A DNA stretch of 64,000 nt. Origin: Pseudarthrobacter naphthalenicus (lineage in GTDB: Bacteria; Actinomycetota; Actinomycetes; Actinomycetales; Micrococcaceae). The stretch is taken from NCBI RefSeq assembly GCF_029076445.1, contig NZ_JARESG010000001.1, positions 186,001 to 250,000 on the forward strand, in the 5' to 3' direction. A program made the position numbers and the translations under genes. This document shows positions 45,655 to 57,577 of this stretch, piece by piece; the stretch's first letter is position 1, and the number at the start of each line of letters is the position of its first letter. Below the pieces are notes generated by a model, which worked only from the letters and a program-made list of their open reading frames with translations, had not been told where the DNA came from and did no database searches.

Positions 45655-45681
45655 CTGGCACTCGCCTTGACCGAGTGCTAA
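45655..45681. promoter_or_regulatory. CIRCE operator 1 (HrcA site)
   Basis: CTGGCACTC-N9-GAGTGCTAA, differing from the consensus TTAGCACTC-N9-GAGTGCTAA at two bases in the left arm. The right arm occupies the spacer just after the -35 element, so HrcA binding would block RNA polymerase. HrcA itself is not in this window. Confidence 0.92.
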
Positions 45682-45695
45682 CGAATACATAGAGT
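45667..45695 (+). promoter_or_regulatory. groES-groEL promoter
   Basis: TTGACC (45667-45672), 17 bases, TAGAGT (45690-45695): a good housekeeping promoter lying between and within the two CIRCE operators. The expected start is near 45701-45703, at the left edge of CIRCE 2. Confidence 0.75.
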
Positions 45696-45700
45696 CGTCA

Positions 45701-45727
45701 TTAGCACTCTCCCTAGGAGGGTGCTAA
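45701..45727. promoter_or_regulatory. CIRCE operator 2 (HrcA site)
   Basis: TTAGCACTC-N9-GGGTGCTAA, with one mismatch in the right arm. It begins at the predicted transcription start, so it is present in the mRNA as a hairpin as well as acting as a DNA operator. Confidence 0.93.
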
Positions 45728-45730
45728 CAC

Positions 45731-45811
45731 ATGAAGAGCGGCCCGCCAGGCTGCTGCCGGCACCGCGACGACGGTTTGCCAGCCACGGCGAAGCAGCTCA
45801 ACTGTCCATGA
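45731..45811 (+). CDS. Possible 26-residue leader ORF in the groES 5' UTR
   Basis: ATG at 45731 is preceded by AGGAGGG with a spacing of nine bases. The frame encodes [20 protein letters not shown] and six more residues, ending at TGA 45809-45811, 29 bases before the groES start. It contains three cysteines. It could be a chance ORF, since the SD-like string overlaps the CIRCE 2 arm. Not recognised as any known leader peptide. Confidence 0.25.
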   Translation: MKSGPPGCCRHRDDGLPATAKQLNCP

Positions 45812-45840
45812 ATTTTGCTGACGTAGAAGGAGAGGTCCGA

Positions 45841-46134
45841 GTGTCGGTCTCTATTAAGCCTCTTGAGGATCGTATTGTTGTCCGCCCGCTCGAAGCCGAG
45901 CAGACCACGGCTTCCGGCCTGGTTATCCCGGACTCCGCACAGGAGAAGCCGCAGGAGGGTGAAGTTGTTGCAGTAGGCCCCGGCCGCTTCGAAGACGGCC
46001 ACCGCGTTCCGGTGGACGTTGCTGTTGGCGACGTTGTTATCTACTCCAAGTACGGTGGAACCGAAGTCAAGACCGGCGGCACCGAGTACCTCGTGCTCTC
46101 CGCCCGCGACGTTCTGGCGATCGTCGTAAAGTAA
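45841..46134 (+). CDS. groES: Co-chaperonin GroES
   Basis: 97 residues from GTG with GGAGAGG upstream. Forms the heptameric lid of the GroEL folding chamber. It begins [20 protein letters not shown] and has the mobile loop [19 protein letters not shown] and the roof/dome signature [15 protein letters not shown], all standard. A longer open frame upstream lacks a ribosome site and homology. The operon is under HrcA/CIRCE control. Confidence 0.97.
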   Translation: MSVSIKPLEDRIVVRPLEAEQTTASGLVIPDSAQEKPQEGEVVAVGPGRFEDGHRVPVDVAVGDVVIYSKYGGTEVKTGGTEYLVLSARDVLAIVVK

Positions 46135-46200
46135 CTCTTTTGGATCCCCGTGCCGCTGACCATGCATTCCGCTGGTCAGCTGCACGGGGTTCTGTCTTGA

Positions 46201-47823
<1,623 letters not shown>

Positions 47824-47836
47824 CTGATGGTCATAC

Positions 47837-47871
47837 AAAAACCGGTCCAGCCTCGGCTGGGCCGGTTTTTT
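47837..47871 (+). terminator. Rho-independent terminator after groEL
   Basis: AAAAACCGGTCCAGC pairs with GCTGGGCCGGTTTTTT around a short loop, 13 bases past the groEL stop. The A and T runs on both sides make it usable from both directions; a minus-strand gene ends just beyond it. Confidence 0.93.
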
Positions 47872-47892
47872 GTGTACCCGCGGCGGCGGCCC

Positions 47893-48495
47893 TTAAGTGG
47901 CCGCCATGTCCCGCGTCTCGACGCCGCCCGCGCGTTCGTAGACCAGTGACACCGCACCCTTCGGGAAGGAGCGGGCCGGCTCCGCGAGGCGGAAGGTGGC
48001 GGGGATGGTCCCGGCATCGAAGAGGCGCTTGCCCTGCCCCAGGGTGACCGGATAAAGCCAGAGGTGGAGGCGGTCCAGCACGTCAGCCTCGAGCAGTGAA
48101 CGGATGAGGGCGCCGCTGCCGAACATGTGCACCTGGCCGTATTCCTCGCGGAGCCGGCCCGCGGCCGCGGCATCCGGCAGCACGGTGGTGCCCGCCCAGC
48201 CCGGCTCCGTCAGAGTGCTGGAAACAACGAACTTTGGCACGCGGTTGAGGATGCCGCCGATCTCGTCGGTCTGGTGGGGCCAGTAGGCGGCGAAGATATC
48301 GTAGGTCTTACGTCCCAGGAGCAGGGCGTCGATCCGGTTGATTTCCTCGCCGATGGCCGCGCCGGCCTCCTCGTCGGACACCGGGGCCTGCCATCCCCCA
48401 TAGGCGAAACCGCCTTCCGGGTCTTCTTCGCGGCCGCCGGGCGCCTGGTAGACGCCGTCGAGGGTGATGAACAGGTTAGCGACGATGATACCCAT
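47893..48495 (-). CDS. Dihydrofolate reductase family protein (RibD C-terminal domain)
   Basis: 200 residues. It begins GIIVANLFITLDGVYQAPGG, the usual opening of stand-alone RibD_C/DHFR-like reductases, with LLLGRKTYDIFAAYWP (NADPH pocket), VSSTLTEPGWAGTTVL and HMFGSGALIRSLLEADVLDRL following. NADPH-dependent reductase fold; these actinobacterial paralogues seldom have known substrates and are not the folate DHFR. CAGACT ends six bases before the ATG. It is divergent from the DNA ligase, with 63 bases between them. Confidence 0.87.
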   Translation of the reverse strand: MGIIVANLFITLDGVYQAPGGREEDPEGGFAYGGWQAPVSDEEAGAAIGEEINRIDALLLGRKTYDIFAAYWPHQTDEIGGILNRVPKFVVSSTLTEPGWAGTTVLPDAAAAGRLREEYGQVHMFGSGALIRSLLEADVLDRLHLWLYPVTLGQGKRLFDAGTIPATFRLAEPARSFPKGAVSLVYERAGGVETRDMAAT

Positions 48496-48558
48496 CCACC
48501 AAGTCTGGAACGGTGTTCCCGCGCTGTCCAGACCCGGCGGCCGTGGCAGACTGTTGCC

Positions 48559-50097
48559 ATGCTGCTCGATGAGCTCGTGAGAACAACCCAGGCCGTCACG
48601 TCCACGCGCTCCCGGCTCGCGAAGGTCGAAGCACTGGCTGACCTCCTGCGCCGCCTCGAACCGGGGGACATCCCCACCGTGGTCGGATTGCTGACGGCCC
48701 GGCCGCGCCAGGGCAGGGTTGGCGTCGGTTGGCGCGGCATGTCGGCGGCCATGGGTGAACCGGCCACCGAACCGGGCCTTACCGTGTCCGATCTTGACGC
48801 CGCCCTGGATCGGCTGCTCGCCGCGGGCGGCGCGGGGTCAGCCGCGGAGCGTGCCTCGACCCTCCGGGGGCTCACGGCGGCGGCCACCGAAGGTGAGCAG
48901 GCCTTCATCGCCGGGGTGCTGCTGGGGGAGCTGCGCACCGGTGCCCTGGAGGGGGTGCTGACGGACGCGGTAGCCCGCGCCGCCGACAAGCCGGTGGACG
49001 CAGTCCGCCGCGCGGCCATGCTGTCGGGGGATCTCGGCGGGACGGCTCTGCTGGCCATCACGGGCACCGCAGCCCAATTGGACGCCGTGGGCCTCGTCGT
49101 CGGGCGCCCCGTGTTGCCCATGCTCGCCGCCACCGCGGCCAGCACCAGTGAGGCGCTGGAGGTTACCGGGGAAGCGTCCGTGGAATACAAGCTCGACGGC
49201 GCCCGCATCCAAGTGCATCGCCTCGGCGGGAATGTCCGCATCTTCACCCGCACCCTGGCCGAGGTGACCCACCGGCTGCCCGAGGTGGTGGAGGTGGTGC
49301 GCGGGCTGCCCGTGCAGGATGTGATTCTCGACGGCGAGACCCTCACCCTCGACGAGGACGGCGGTCCGCGGCCTTTCCAGGAAACCATGTCGCGTTTCGG
49401 GGCGGACGCTGCGCGGACGGCGGTGCTCCATCCGTGGTTCTTCGACGTCCTGCACCTCGACGGGCGCGACCTGCTCGATGAGCCGCTGTCCACGCGCCTC
49501 GGCCTGCTCGGGCGCATCGCCCCCGACTACCGGATTCCGGGAGAGATCACGGCGGACGCCGCTGTGGCCGAACGAGTGTCCCGCGAGGCGCTCGCGGCGG
49601 GTCATGAGGGCGTGGTGGTGAAAGCGGTGGGGTCGGCCTACGCTGCCGGCCGGCGTGGTTCGAACTGGATCAAGGTGAAGCCGGTGCTGACCTACGATCT
49701 GGTGGTTCTCGCCTGCGAGTGGGGTTCGGGCCGGCGCGCCGGGTTGCTGTCGAATGTGCATCTCGGTGCCCTGGACCCCGCCGGCGAGTTCGGTGAACCC
49801 GGCGGCTATGTGATGGTGGGCAAGACGTTCAAGGGCCTCACCGACGCGCTGCTGCGCTGGCAGACGGAGACGTTCCAGGAGCTCGAGGTGCGGCGCACGG
49901 CGGGCACCGTCTGGGTGGAGCCTGTCACCGTGGTGGAGATCGCCATCGACGGTGTGCAGCAGTCCTCGCGCTATCCCGGCGGAATCGCCCTCCGGTTCGC
50001 CAGGGTGAAGCGCTACCGGGACGACAAAACGGCGGCGGAGGCCGATACCATCCAGACGCTGCGCGGGCTTCTCGTGCCGGGTGGGGCGCGGGCGTAG
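48559..50097 (+). CDS. lig: ATP-dependent DNA ligase (LigB type)
   Basis: 512 residues from ATG at 48559. Seals nicks in duplex DNA with ATP; a second ligase beside the NAD-dependent LigA. The N-terminal DNA-binding domain covers about residues 1-190. The adenylation domain has the nucleotidyl lysine Lys211 in EYKLDGARIQVH (KxDG), motif III FFDVLHLDG, motif IV EGVVVKAVG, and motif V SNWIKVKP. The C-terminal OB domain follows. No polymerase or nuclease domain is attached, unlike LigD. CAGACT ends six bases before the ATG, a variant leaderless box. The open frame upstream belongs to the opposite gene. Confidence 0.93.
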   Translation: MLLDELVRTTQAVTSTRSRLAKVEALADLLRRLEPGDIPTVVGLLTARPRQGRVGVGWRGMSAAMGEPATEPGLTVSDLDAALDRLLAAGGAGSAAERASTLRGLTAAATEGEQAFIAGVLLGELRTGALEGVLTDAVARAADKPVDAVRRAAMLSGDLGGTALLAITGTAAQLDAVGLVVGRPVLPMLAATAASTSEALEVTGEASVEYKLDGARIQVHRLGGNVRIFTRTLAEVTHRLPEVVEVVRGLPVQDVILDGETLTLDEDGGPRPFQETMSRFGADAARTAVLHPWFFDVLHLDGRDLLDEPLSTRLGLLGRIAPDYRIPGEITADAAVAERVSREALAAGHEGVVVKAVGSAYAAGRRGSNWIKVKPVLTYDLVVLACEWGSGRRAGLLSNVHLGALDPAGEFGEPGGYVMVGKTFKGLTDALLRWQTETFQELEVRRTAGTVWVEPVTVVEIAIDGVQQSSRYPGGIALRFARVKRYRDDKTAAEADTIQTLRGLLVPGGARA

Positions 50098-50103
50098 CGT
50101 GGC

Positions 50104-50139
50104 CGGACGGATCCCCGGTTCCGCTAACCGAGGGTCCGG
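50104..50139. terminator. Possible hairpin between convergent lig and the DUF389 gene
   Basis: GGATCCCCGGTT (50109-50120) pairs with AACCGAGGGTCC (50126-50137) at 10 of 12 positions, with CGGA/TCCG outside. It overlaps the last codons of the DUF389 gene and follows the ligase stop. No T run. Confidence 0.35.
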
Positions 50140-51092
50140 GCACGCTGCCACCTGAGGCGCTTGGCCGTGGCCTCGGGGAGGCGCCGGGAAATGAGCCGGT
50201 AGAACACCAGGACGGCGAAAGCCGCCGCCACGATGCCCACGAGGTTGACCAGCAGCTGCAGGGCCGAGCCGGCGGCCTTCTGGTACTCGCCAAGGACCAG
50301 CGCCACCGCAACGAATCCAGCGGCCGGGACCGTGGTGACCGAGATAAAGACGCCAATCAGGGCAGCCGAACGGCGGCTGATGACGGACAACATCCCGGCG
50401 GTTCCGGCCAGGACCGCCACAATCAGGGAGTAGGGCCCCGGGTGGTAAATGAACTCGACGGCGGACCCGGTATCCAATGCGTCGGTGGGGAAGAGGCCCA
50501 GGGGGATGGACAGCCATGCGGTCAGCGCTGCCAGCAGCATGGCCACAGGGAAGCCCACGGCCAGCGCCACGGCCGCACGGCGCCCCAGGGTCCACTGCCG
50601 CCTCGCCAGTGCCACGGCCAAGGCAGCCAGAGGGCCGAACTCGGGGCCCACGGCCATGGCCCCGACAATGGCAATGGTGGAGTTCGTTACGATGCCGATG
50701 GCCGCAAGCTGGGTGGCCAGCACCAGGAAGGCAAGGTAGCTCCACGTGAGCCGGGAGTCCTCACCCGTCTGATGGCTGACTTCGTCCCAGATCATGGCAT
50801 CCGCGCCGTCCCCGGGCGCCACGGATTCCGCTTCCTCCGCCCGGCGGGACAACACCAGCTCGGGCGTGGCGATGACAATGGAGCCCACCTCCTCCACCTT
50901 GAGGACCTGGAGCTTCTCGATCAGTTCCTCCACCGATTCCCTGGCCACCTGCACCTCGATGAGGTCGCCCTTCGGAGCTACGGACGCCCCGGGGAAGAAC
51001 GCTGTTTCAGCCGTTCCCACCTGGTCCCGGCAAGCCTGCAATGCTACTGCTGACAGTCCTTCGGGCACACAAATCCGCAGCTCGACAATCAC
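50124..51092 (-). CDS. DUF389 family membrane protein
   Basis: 322 residues from GTG with GGGAG upstream. A soluble N-terminal domain of about 100 residues (IVELRICVPEGLSAVALQAC) precedes six hydrophobic helices. The DUF389 core is visible: the first helix pair leads through NSTIAIVGAMAVGPEFGPLAALAVALARR, followed by SVISRRSAALIGVFISVTTVPAAG. The same domain occurs in TIGR00341-type proteins of unknown function. No motif suggests a substrate. It converges on lig. Confidence 0.82.
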   Translation of the reverse strand: MIVELRICVPEGLSAVALQACRDQVGTAETAFFPGASVAPKGDLIEVQVARESVEELIEKLQVLKVEEVGSIVIATPELVLSRRAEEAESVAPGDGADAMIWDEVSHQTGEDSRLTWSYLAFLVLATQLAAIGIVTNSTIAIVGAMAVGPEFGPLAALAVALARRQWTLGRRAAVALAVGFPVAMLLAALTAWLSIPLGLFPTDALDTGSAVEFIYHPGPYSLIVAVLAGTAGMLSVISRRSAALIGVFISVTTVPAAGFVAVALVLGEYQKAAGSALQLLVNLVGIVAAAFAVLVFYRLISRRLPEATAKRLRWQRARTLG

Positions 51093-51223
51093 GTCCGCTC
51101 CCTTCCCTGAATGTGGCCAGCTTAGTTCGTGCCGATCGCAGGTCCGGGGTATCTGATTGGCCAGCGGGCGCTCCAGTCAAATAGGCTTGATGTTTTTGCC
51201 AGCCGGTTTTGAGGGGGTCACTT

Positions 51224-53290
51224 GTGAAGGCGGGAACCGAGGCGGCCCCGGACAAGACGGCAGGCGCCACCGGCGGCCGCCGGAAACCCACCTTCCGTCC
51301 CGAAGTCCAGGGGCTCCGTGCGCTCGCCGTGCTGATGGTGGTGACCTACCATGTGTGGCTTGGCCGGGTGTCCGGCGGCGTGGATATCTTCCTCCTTATT
51401 TCGGCTTTCCTCCTGACCCTCTCGTTCGTCCGGAAAGTCGAGTCCGGGACGCCCCTGAACCTGGTCCGGCACTGGCTGCACCTGTTCAAGCGGCTGCTGC
51501 CCGCCGCCGTCGTGGTGATCCTGGGCGTCCTTGCCGGCACCTGGCTGGTCCTGCCGCAAGGCCGCTGGCCCATGGTGCTCGAGCAGACCTGGGCGTCCCT
51601 GCTGTACCGGCAGAACTGGCTGCTGGCAGACGCCGCCGTGGATTACTACGCCCAGGACCACGCCAGTGCCAGCCCGCTGCAGCACTTCTGGTCCCTGTCC
51701 ATCCAGGGGCAGGTCTTTATCCTGTGGCCGCTCGTTTTCGCCGGGTCCGCCGTGGTGTGGCGGCTCCTCCGCCGGCGGTTCAACACCAGCTACCGCGCCG
51801 TCGTGGCCTGTGCGTTCGCAGCCATCCTCGCCGCCTCGCTCACGTTCTCGATTGACCAGACCGCCACGAACCAGGCCTACGCCTACTTCGACACCCGGGC
51901 CCGGCTGTGGGAATTTGCCCTGGGCTCCCTTCTCGCGCTGGGCCTGCCCCTGCTGAACCCCGGCAGGATGCCCCGGCTGGTCTTCGGCTGGGCAGGGCTT
52001 GCGGCTATGGTCTCCTGCGGGTTGGTCCTGACCGTGGACCGGGCCTTTCCCGGGTTCGTGGCACTCTGGCCCACGCTGGCCGCGGCAGCGATCATCGTGG
52101 CCGGCCAGAGCGGCAGCCGCTTCGGCGTGGACCGCCTCCTGAGCTGGAAGCCGCTGGTTTCGCTGGGCGATAACTCCTATGCCCTCTACCTGTGGCACTG
52201 GCCGGTCCTGGTACTGGCACTGGCGGCCACCGGCGTCGAGTCACCCAACCTCAGCCAGGGCGGGGCGATTATCGGGGCATCCGTGATCCTGGCCGTCCTG
52301 ACCACCCGCTTTGTCGAAAAGCCGCTCCGCGAGTGGCGCTGGCCGCAGGTGCGCAGCTGGCGCACCGCCGTCGTTATTGCTGCCTGCTGCGCCGTCCTGG
52401 CCGGCCCGGTGGCGGTCTGGCAGACAAGCCTCACCTCCGAGGAAGCCGCCACCGCAGCGCAGCCCCGGGAGCTGGCACCCGGCGCTGCCCAGCTCGCGCC
52501 GGGGAACGGCGGAACGCCTGCGCCGGCGGCGCGCATTATTCCTGCCCCCGCCGCCCTGGACAATGACTGGGCCGGGATCCATGCGCCCTGTGTCGGTATG
52601 AATGCGACGCCGGACCCGGTGCTGGAAGGCTGCCGGCAGGCGGTGCCGCCCGGTGAAATCTCCAAGCGGATCGTGGTGCTGGGGGACTCGCACGCCCAGC
52701 AATACCTCGCAGCCCTGGCTCCCATTGCGGAAGCCCGCGGCTGGGAGCTGGTCACACTGCTCATGCCGGCCTGCCGCTTCGGGGCGGAGTCAGAAACCCG
52801 GAACGCCGAATGCAACGCCTACAACCGCGCCAGCACGGCGTACGTGCTCGAACACCGGCCCGATGCCGTCTTTACGGTGGCCACCCTGACCCATGAGGAG
52901 GCCCCGTTCGAAACCGAGGTCCCCGCCTATCTCGAAGGAATCCAGCCGATCGCCGACGCCGGCATCGAGATCGTGGGAATCCGCGACAACCCCCGGTTCA
53001 CCTTCAGCATGCCCGAGTGCGTCCAGCGCTACTCGGCGGACGCCCCGGCGTGCAACCCGCCGCTGAGCGAGTCCCTGGTGGATCCTTCGCCGCTGGAGGG
53101 CTACCGCGGCCAAGTCGACGGCCTGCACCTGATGGACCTGAGCGATTTCATCTGCGCCGGCGGCAGCTGCCCGGCGGTGGTGGGGAACGTGTACGTGTAC
53201 AAGGACGACAACCATCTGAGCCGGACGTACGTTGAAAGCATGACCCCCATGTTTGAGGAACGCCTGCTGGCGGCCACCGGTTGGACGTGA
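51224..53290 (+). CDS. Acyltransferase family 3 protein with C-terminal SGNH domain (OafA-like)
   Basis: 688 residues from GTG at 51224, with AGGGGG upstream; a TTG five codons earlier is rejected. Membrane O-acyltransferase. Acyl_transf_3 part: FRPEVQGLRALAVLMVVTYH with the catalytic-type His, SGGVDIFLLISAFLLT, HFWSLSIQGQVFILWPL, and about ten helices to residue 410. The outer C-terminal SGNH domain has VVLGDSHAQQYLAAL (Ser) and ends YKDDNHLSRTYVES (Asp-x-x-His). Such proteins acetylate cell-wall or surface glycans. The target is unknown; no glycan cluster adjoins it. Confidence 0.9.
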   Translation: MKAGTEAAPDKTAGATGGRRKPTFRPEVQGLRALAVLMVVTYHVWLGRVSGGVDIFLLISAFLLTLSFVRKVESGTPLNLVRHWLHLFKRLLPAAVVVILGVLAGTWLVLPQGRWPMVLEQTWASLLYRQNWLLADAAVDYYAQDHASASPLQHFWSLSIQGQVFILWPLVFAGSAVVWRLLRRRFNTSYRAVVACAFAAILAASLTFSIDQTATNQAYAYFDTRARLWEFALGSLLALGLPLLNPGRMPRLVFGWAGLAAMVSCGLVLTVDRAFPGFVALWPTLAAAAIIVAGQSGSRFGVDRLLSWKPLVSLGDNSYALYLWHWPVLVLALAATGVESPNLSQGGAIIGASVILAVLTTRFVEKPLREWRWPQVRSWRTAVVIAACCAVLAGPVAVWQTSLTSEEAATAAQPRELAPGAAQLAPGNGGTPAPAARIIPAPAALDNDWAGIHAPCVGMNATPDPVLEGCRQAVPPGEISKRIVVLGDSHAQQYLAALAPIAEARGWELVTLLMPACRFGAESETRNAECNAYNRASTAYVLEHRPDAVFTVATLTHEEAPFETEVPAYLEGIQPIADAGIEIVGIRDNPRFTFSMPECVQRYSADAPACNPPLSESLVDPSPLEGYRGQVDGLHLMDLSDFICAGGSCPAVVGNVYVYKDDNHLSRTYVESMTPMFEERLLAATGWT

Positions 53291-55038
<1,748 letters not shown>

Positions 55039-55051
55039 GGTTCACCAAAAG

Positions 55052-55083
55052 AGGCCGCGGGGGCAGAGCCCCCGCGGCCTTTT
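55052..55083 (+). terminator. Rho-independent terminator after guaB
   Basis: AGGCCGCGGGGGC, loop AGA, GCCCCCGCGGCCT and then TTT, with an AAAAG run on the left side. A perfect 13-bp stem. Confidence 0.93.
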
Positions 55084-55100
55084 GCGTCCATGCGCGGGAT

Positions 55101-55106
55101 TAGGCT
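55101..55106 (+). promoter_or_regulatory. Probable -10 box (TAGGCT) of the ABC exporter gene
   Basis: TAGGCT ends six bases before the ATG at 55113, with no Shine-Dalgarno. It lies just past the guaB terminator. Confidence 0.5.
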
Positions 55107-55112
55107 AAATCC

Positions 55113-56954
55113 ATGGCCGAACTCCTTCCCGCGCGTGAGCCGAAGCGCAAACTCGCCCTGCGGCCGTACGCCCGGGCCGTGGCGCAGGTGCTGCGCGTCA
55201 GCTTCCGCGCCTCGCCCGCCGCCGTCGTCATGAAGGTTGTGGGCTCGCTGATCTCAGCGACGCTGCCGCTGGTGACCACCTACTTCGCCGCCCTGACCAC
55301 CACAGCCCTGGCAGCCGCCTACGCCGGCAACGCCGCGGCAGGCCAGCAGGCCATCGTCTACGTCATCATCACCGCAGCCCTGGGCCTGTTCTGGGGCGCA
55401 TTCAGCAGTGTGGACCGCTACATCCAGCAGCTGATGAGCTTCAAAGTGGGCGCCATCGTGGGTGACCAGATGTACGAGCGCTTCCTGGCCCTGGAGTTCT
55501 GGCGCTACGACGACAAGGAAACCGTGGACCTGTACGACCGCGCCAAGCGGTTCTCCGACTCCTACGCCCGGGTCCTGGACCGGATCGCCGCCATCTTCAC
55601 CCAGCTCGTTTCGGTGATCCTTGCCGTGGGTGCCCTGCTGCTGGTCAGTTGGTGGATCGCCGTCATTGTCCTGGTGGCCATCGTGCCCAGCGTCTACCTG
55701 CAGTTCAGGCTGTCCCGGGAACAGATCGCGCACTGGAACACCCAGGTGGATTCGCGCCGGCAGCGCCGGATGATCGAAACCAACCTGCTCCGCCCGCAGC
55801 ACATCGCCGAGATGCGGCTGTACGGGATCGTGGGCTACCTCATGGACCTCCGCTCCCGGCTGCGGGACGCTGACGAGCGCCGCCGCCTCGACTTCCAAAG
55901 GCGCTACATCCCCAAACAGCTCGCCGCCGACGCGCTGCAGTACGGCGCCGAGGTGGTCTCGCTGATCTGGGTGGTGGGGCAGATCATCGCCCGGGCGCAG
56001 CCGGTGGGCCAGTTCCTGTACGTCCAGCAGATTGTCAGCCGGGCCCTGTCCACGGCCAACAACCTGGTGTCGTCGCTGAGTTCCATCGACGAGGACCTGG
56101 CGAACCTCAAAGATTATGAACTGTTCATGGCACTTCCGGTCCACTCCGGCCACGCCCCGCCGCTGCTGCAGTCGCCCAGGGTTGTGGAGCTAAGGGACAT
56201 CCGCTTTACCTACACGGGCAGCGACCTCGAGGTGATCCGGGGGATCAGCATGACCATCCGGGAGGGACAGCACATCGCCATCGTGGGGGAGAACGGTGCA
56301 GGAAAGTCCACGCTGATCCGAATCCTGGCCGGGCTGTACGCCCCGGACTCCGGGCAGGTCATGCTCGACGGCGTGGACCTCGCCGCCGTCGACGTCACCT
56401 CCTGGCACCGCCACCTGGCGGTGCTGAGCCAGGAGTTCCTGAAGTATGAGTTTGCAACCGCAGCGGACAACATCCGCTTCGGCGACGTCGACTCGCCGCG
56501 GGATGACGTCCGGATCCGCCGGGCCGCGGCCGACGCCGAAGCGCTGGACTTCATAAACAAGCTGCCCAACGGCCTGGACAACCACGTCAGCAACTGGATG
56601 GAGGACCCGCGCGGGCGGAAGGGCAGCGGACTTTCCGGCGGCCAGTGGCAGCGGCTCGCGATGGCCCGGAACTTTTACCGGAACGCCGAGTTCATGGTGA
56701 TGGACGAGCCCACCTCAGCCATTGACGCCCTCGCGGAGCACAGGATCTTCACCCGGCTGTTCGCCGAACGGAGCAGCACCATCATCGCCATCAGCCACCG
56801 GCTTGCCACCATTGAGAAGGCTGACGTCGTCTACATGCTCGAGGACGGGCAGATCGTGGAACAGGGCACCCACAAGGAACTGGTTGCGCTGCGCGGCCGC
56901 TACTTCAGGATGTTCGAGTCGCAGCTGAGCCTGGACCCTCAAAGCGGGCCGTAA
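55113..56954 (+). CDS. ABC transporter, fused permease and ATPase (exporter type)
   Basis: 613 residues. A six-helix transmembrane domain covers about residues 30-330, followed by an ATPase domain. Walker A is IVGENGAGKSTLIRIL, the signature is LSGGQWQRLAMAR, Walker B is FMVMDEPTSAID, and the switch His is in AISHRLATI. The Q-loop reads VLSQEFLKYEF. One half-transporter per gene, so it probably acts as a homodimer. The permease half with EFWRYDDKETVDLYDRAKRFSDS resembles exporters of peptides or lipids, but the substrate is open. No partner gene is adjacent. Confidence 0.9.
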   Translation: MAELLPAREPKRKLALRPYARAVAQVLRVSFRASPAAVVMKVVGSLISATLPLVTTYFAALTTTALAAAYAGNAAAGQQAIVYVIITAALGLFWGAFSSVDRYIQQLMSFKVGAIVGDQMYERFLALEFWRYDDKETVDLYDRAKRFSDSYARVLDRIAAIFTQLVSVILAVGALLLVSWWIAVIVLVAIVPSVYLQFRLSREQIAHWNTQVDSRRQRRMIETNLLRPQHIAEMRLYGIVGYLMDLRSRLRDADERRRLDFQRRYIPKQLAADALQYGAEVVSLIWVVGQIIARAQPVGQFLYVQQIVSRALSTANNLVSSLSSIDEDLANLKDYELFMALPVHSGHAPPLLQSPRVVELRDIRFTYTGSDLEVIRGISMTIREGQHIAIVGENGAGKSTLIRILAGLYAPDSGQVMLDGVDLAAVDVTSWHRHLAVLSQEFLKYEFATAADNIRFGDVDSPRDDVRIRRAAADAEALDFINKLPNGLDNHVSNWMEDPRGRKGSGLSGGQWQRLAMARNFYRNAEFMVMDEPTSAIDALAEHRIFTRLFAERSSTIIAISHRLATIEKADVVYMLEDGQIVEQGTHKELVALRGRYFRMFESQLSLDPQSGP

Positions 56955-56990
56955 CCCGACCCGCGGTGCCCTAAGGGTGGCACCACGTGT

Positions 56991-57524
56991 CTAGCGACGG
57001 TCTAGCCATCGGGAGTAAACCTCGGCGCTGTTCTTCATGAGCCGGCCCGTGTACGCCAGGCCTGCGGCGACGCCCAGGGTCACCGCGACGAGCATGCCGA
57101 GCAGCGGGACCGCCTCCACGGACCCGCCCATGGGGGTCAGCACCACCAAGGCCACGATGCCCAAGGCGCTGGCGATGAGCATTGTCCGGATCATGCCGGG
57201 GGTGATCCGGATTCCCTGCTCCACCCGGGGGATGTCCGAGGCCGGCTTCGGCGGTTTGCGGGTAAAGCGCGGCCAGGCGGTGCACGCCCAGCCCAGGGCC
57301 GCGAAGATCCCGCCAAGGACCATCATGACCACCCCGATCTCCGCGCTTTGTCCCAGGGCGGCGGCAAGTCCGGCGTGCACTGTTCCTGCCATCGCCAGCA
57401 CGGCGGGGTACCACCACGCCGAGAAGACCCAGGACCGGCGCTGACCGAAGCCGAACGCCGTTGCGCGGGCATCCGTTGCCGTGCGCGTCATGCCGGTGTC
57501 CGCACCGTAGATCCCAGGCGCCAT
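56991..57524 (-). CDS. Predicted four-helix membrane protein, unknown function
   Basis: 177 residues from ATG at 57524 with GGGGGA five bases upstream. A polar N-terminus of about 30 residues precedes two hydrophobic helices (VFSAWWYPAVLAMAGTVHAG and IGVVMMVLGGIFAALGWACT), a basic loop with RFTRKPPKPASDIPR, and another pair (MLIASALGIVALVVLTPMGG and VPLLGMLVAVTLGVAAGLAY). I do not recognise the family. The longer open frame upstream lacks support. It lies on the minus strand with the next gene, 53 bases apart. Confidence 0.72.
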   Translation of the reverse strand: MAPGIYGADTGMTRTATDARATAFGFGQRRSWVFSAWWYPAVLAMAGTVHAGLAAALGQSAEIGVVMMVLGGIFAALGWACTAWPRFTRKPPKPASDIPRVEQGIRITPGMIRTMLIASALGIVALVVLTPMGGSVEAVPLLGMLVAVTLGVAAGLAYTGRLMKNSAEVYSRWLDRR

Positions 57525-57577
57525 GATATCCCCCAATTTTTCAGTGCTCCGTACCGTGCTTTGCAGCCCAAACTCCG

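Larger units (their letters stand above)
45548..45840. other. Regulatory region between the AI-2E family gene and groES
   Basis: This 293-base gap holds the divergent AI-2E family promoter at its left end, two CIRCE operators with a housekeeping promoter between 45655 and 45727, and an untranslated leader of about 140 bases to groES that contains a possible 26-codon ORF. The individual elements are listed separately. Confidence 0.7.
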
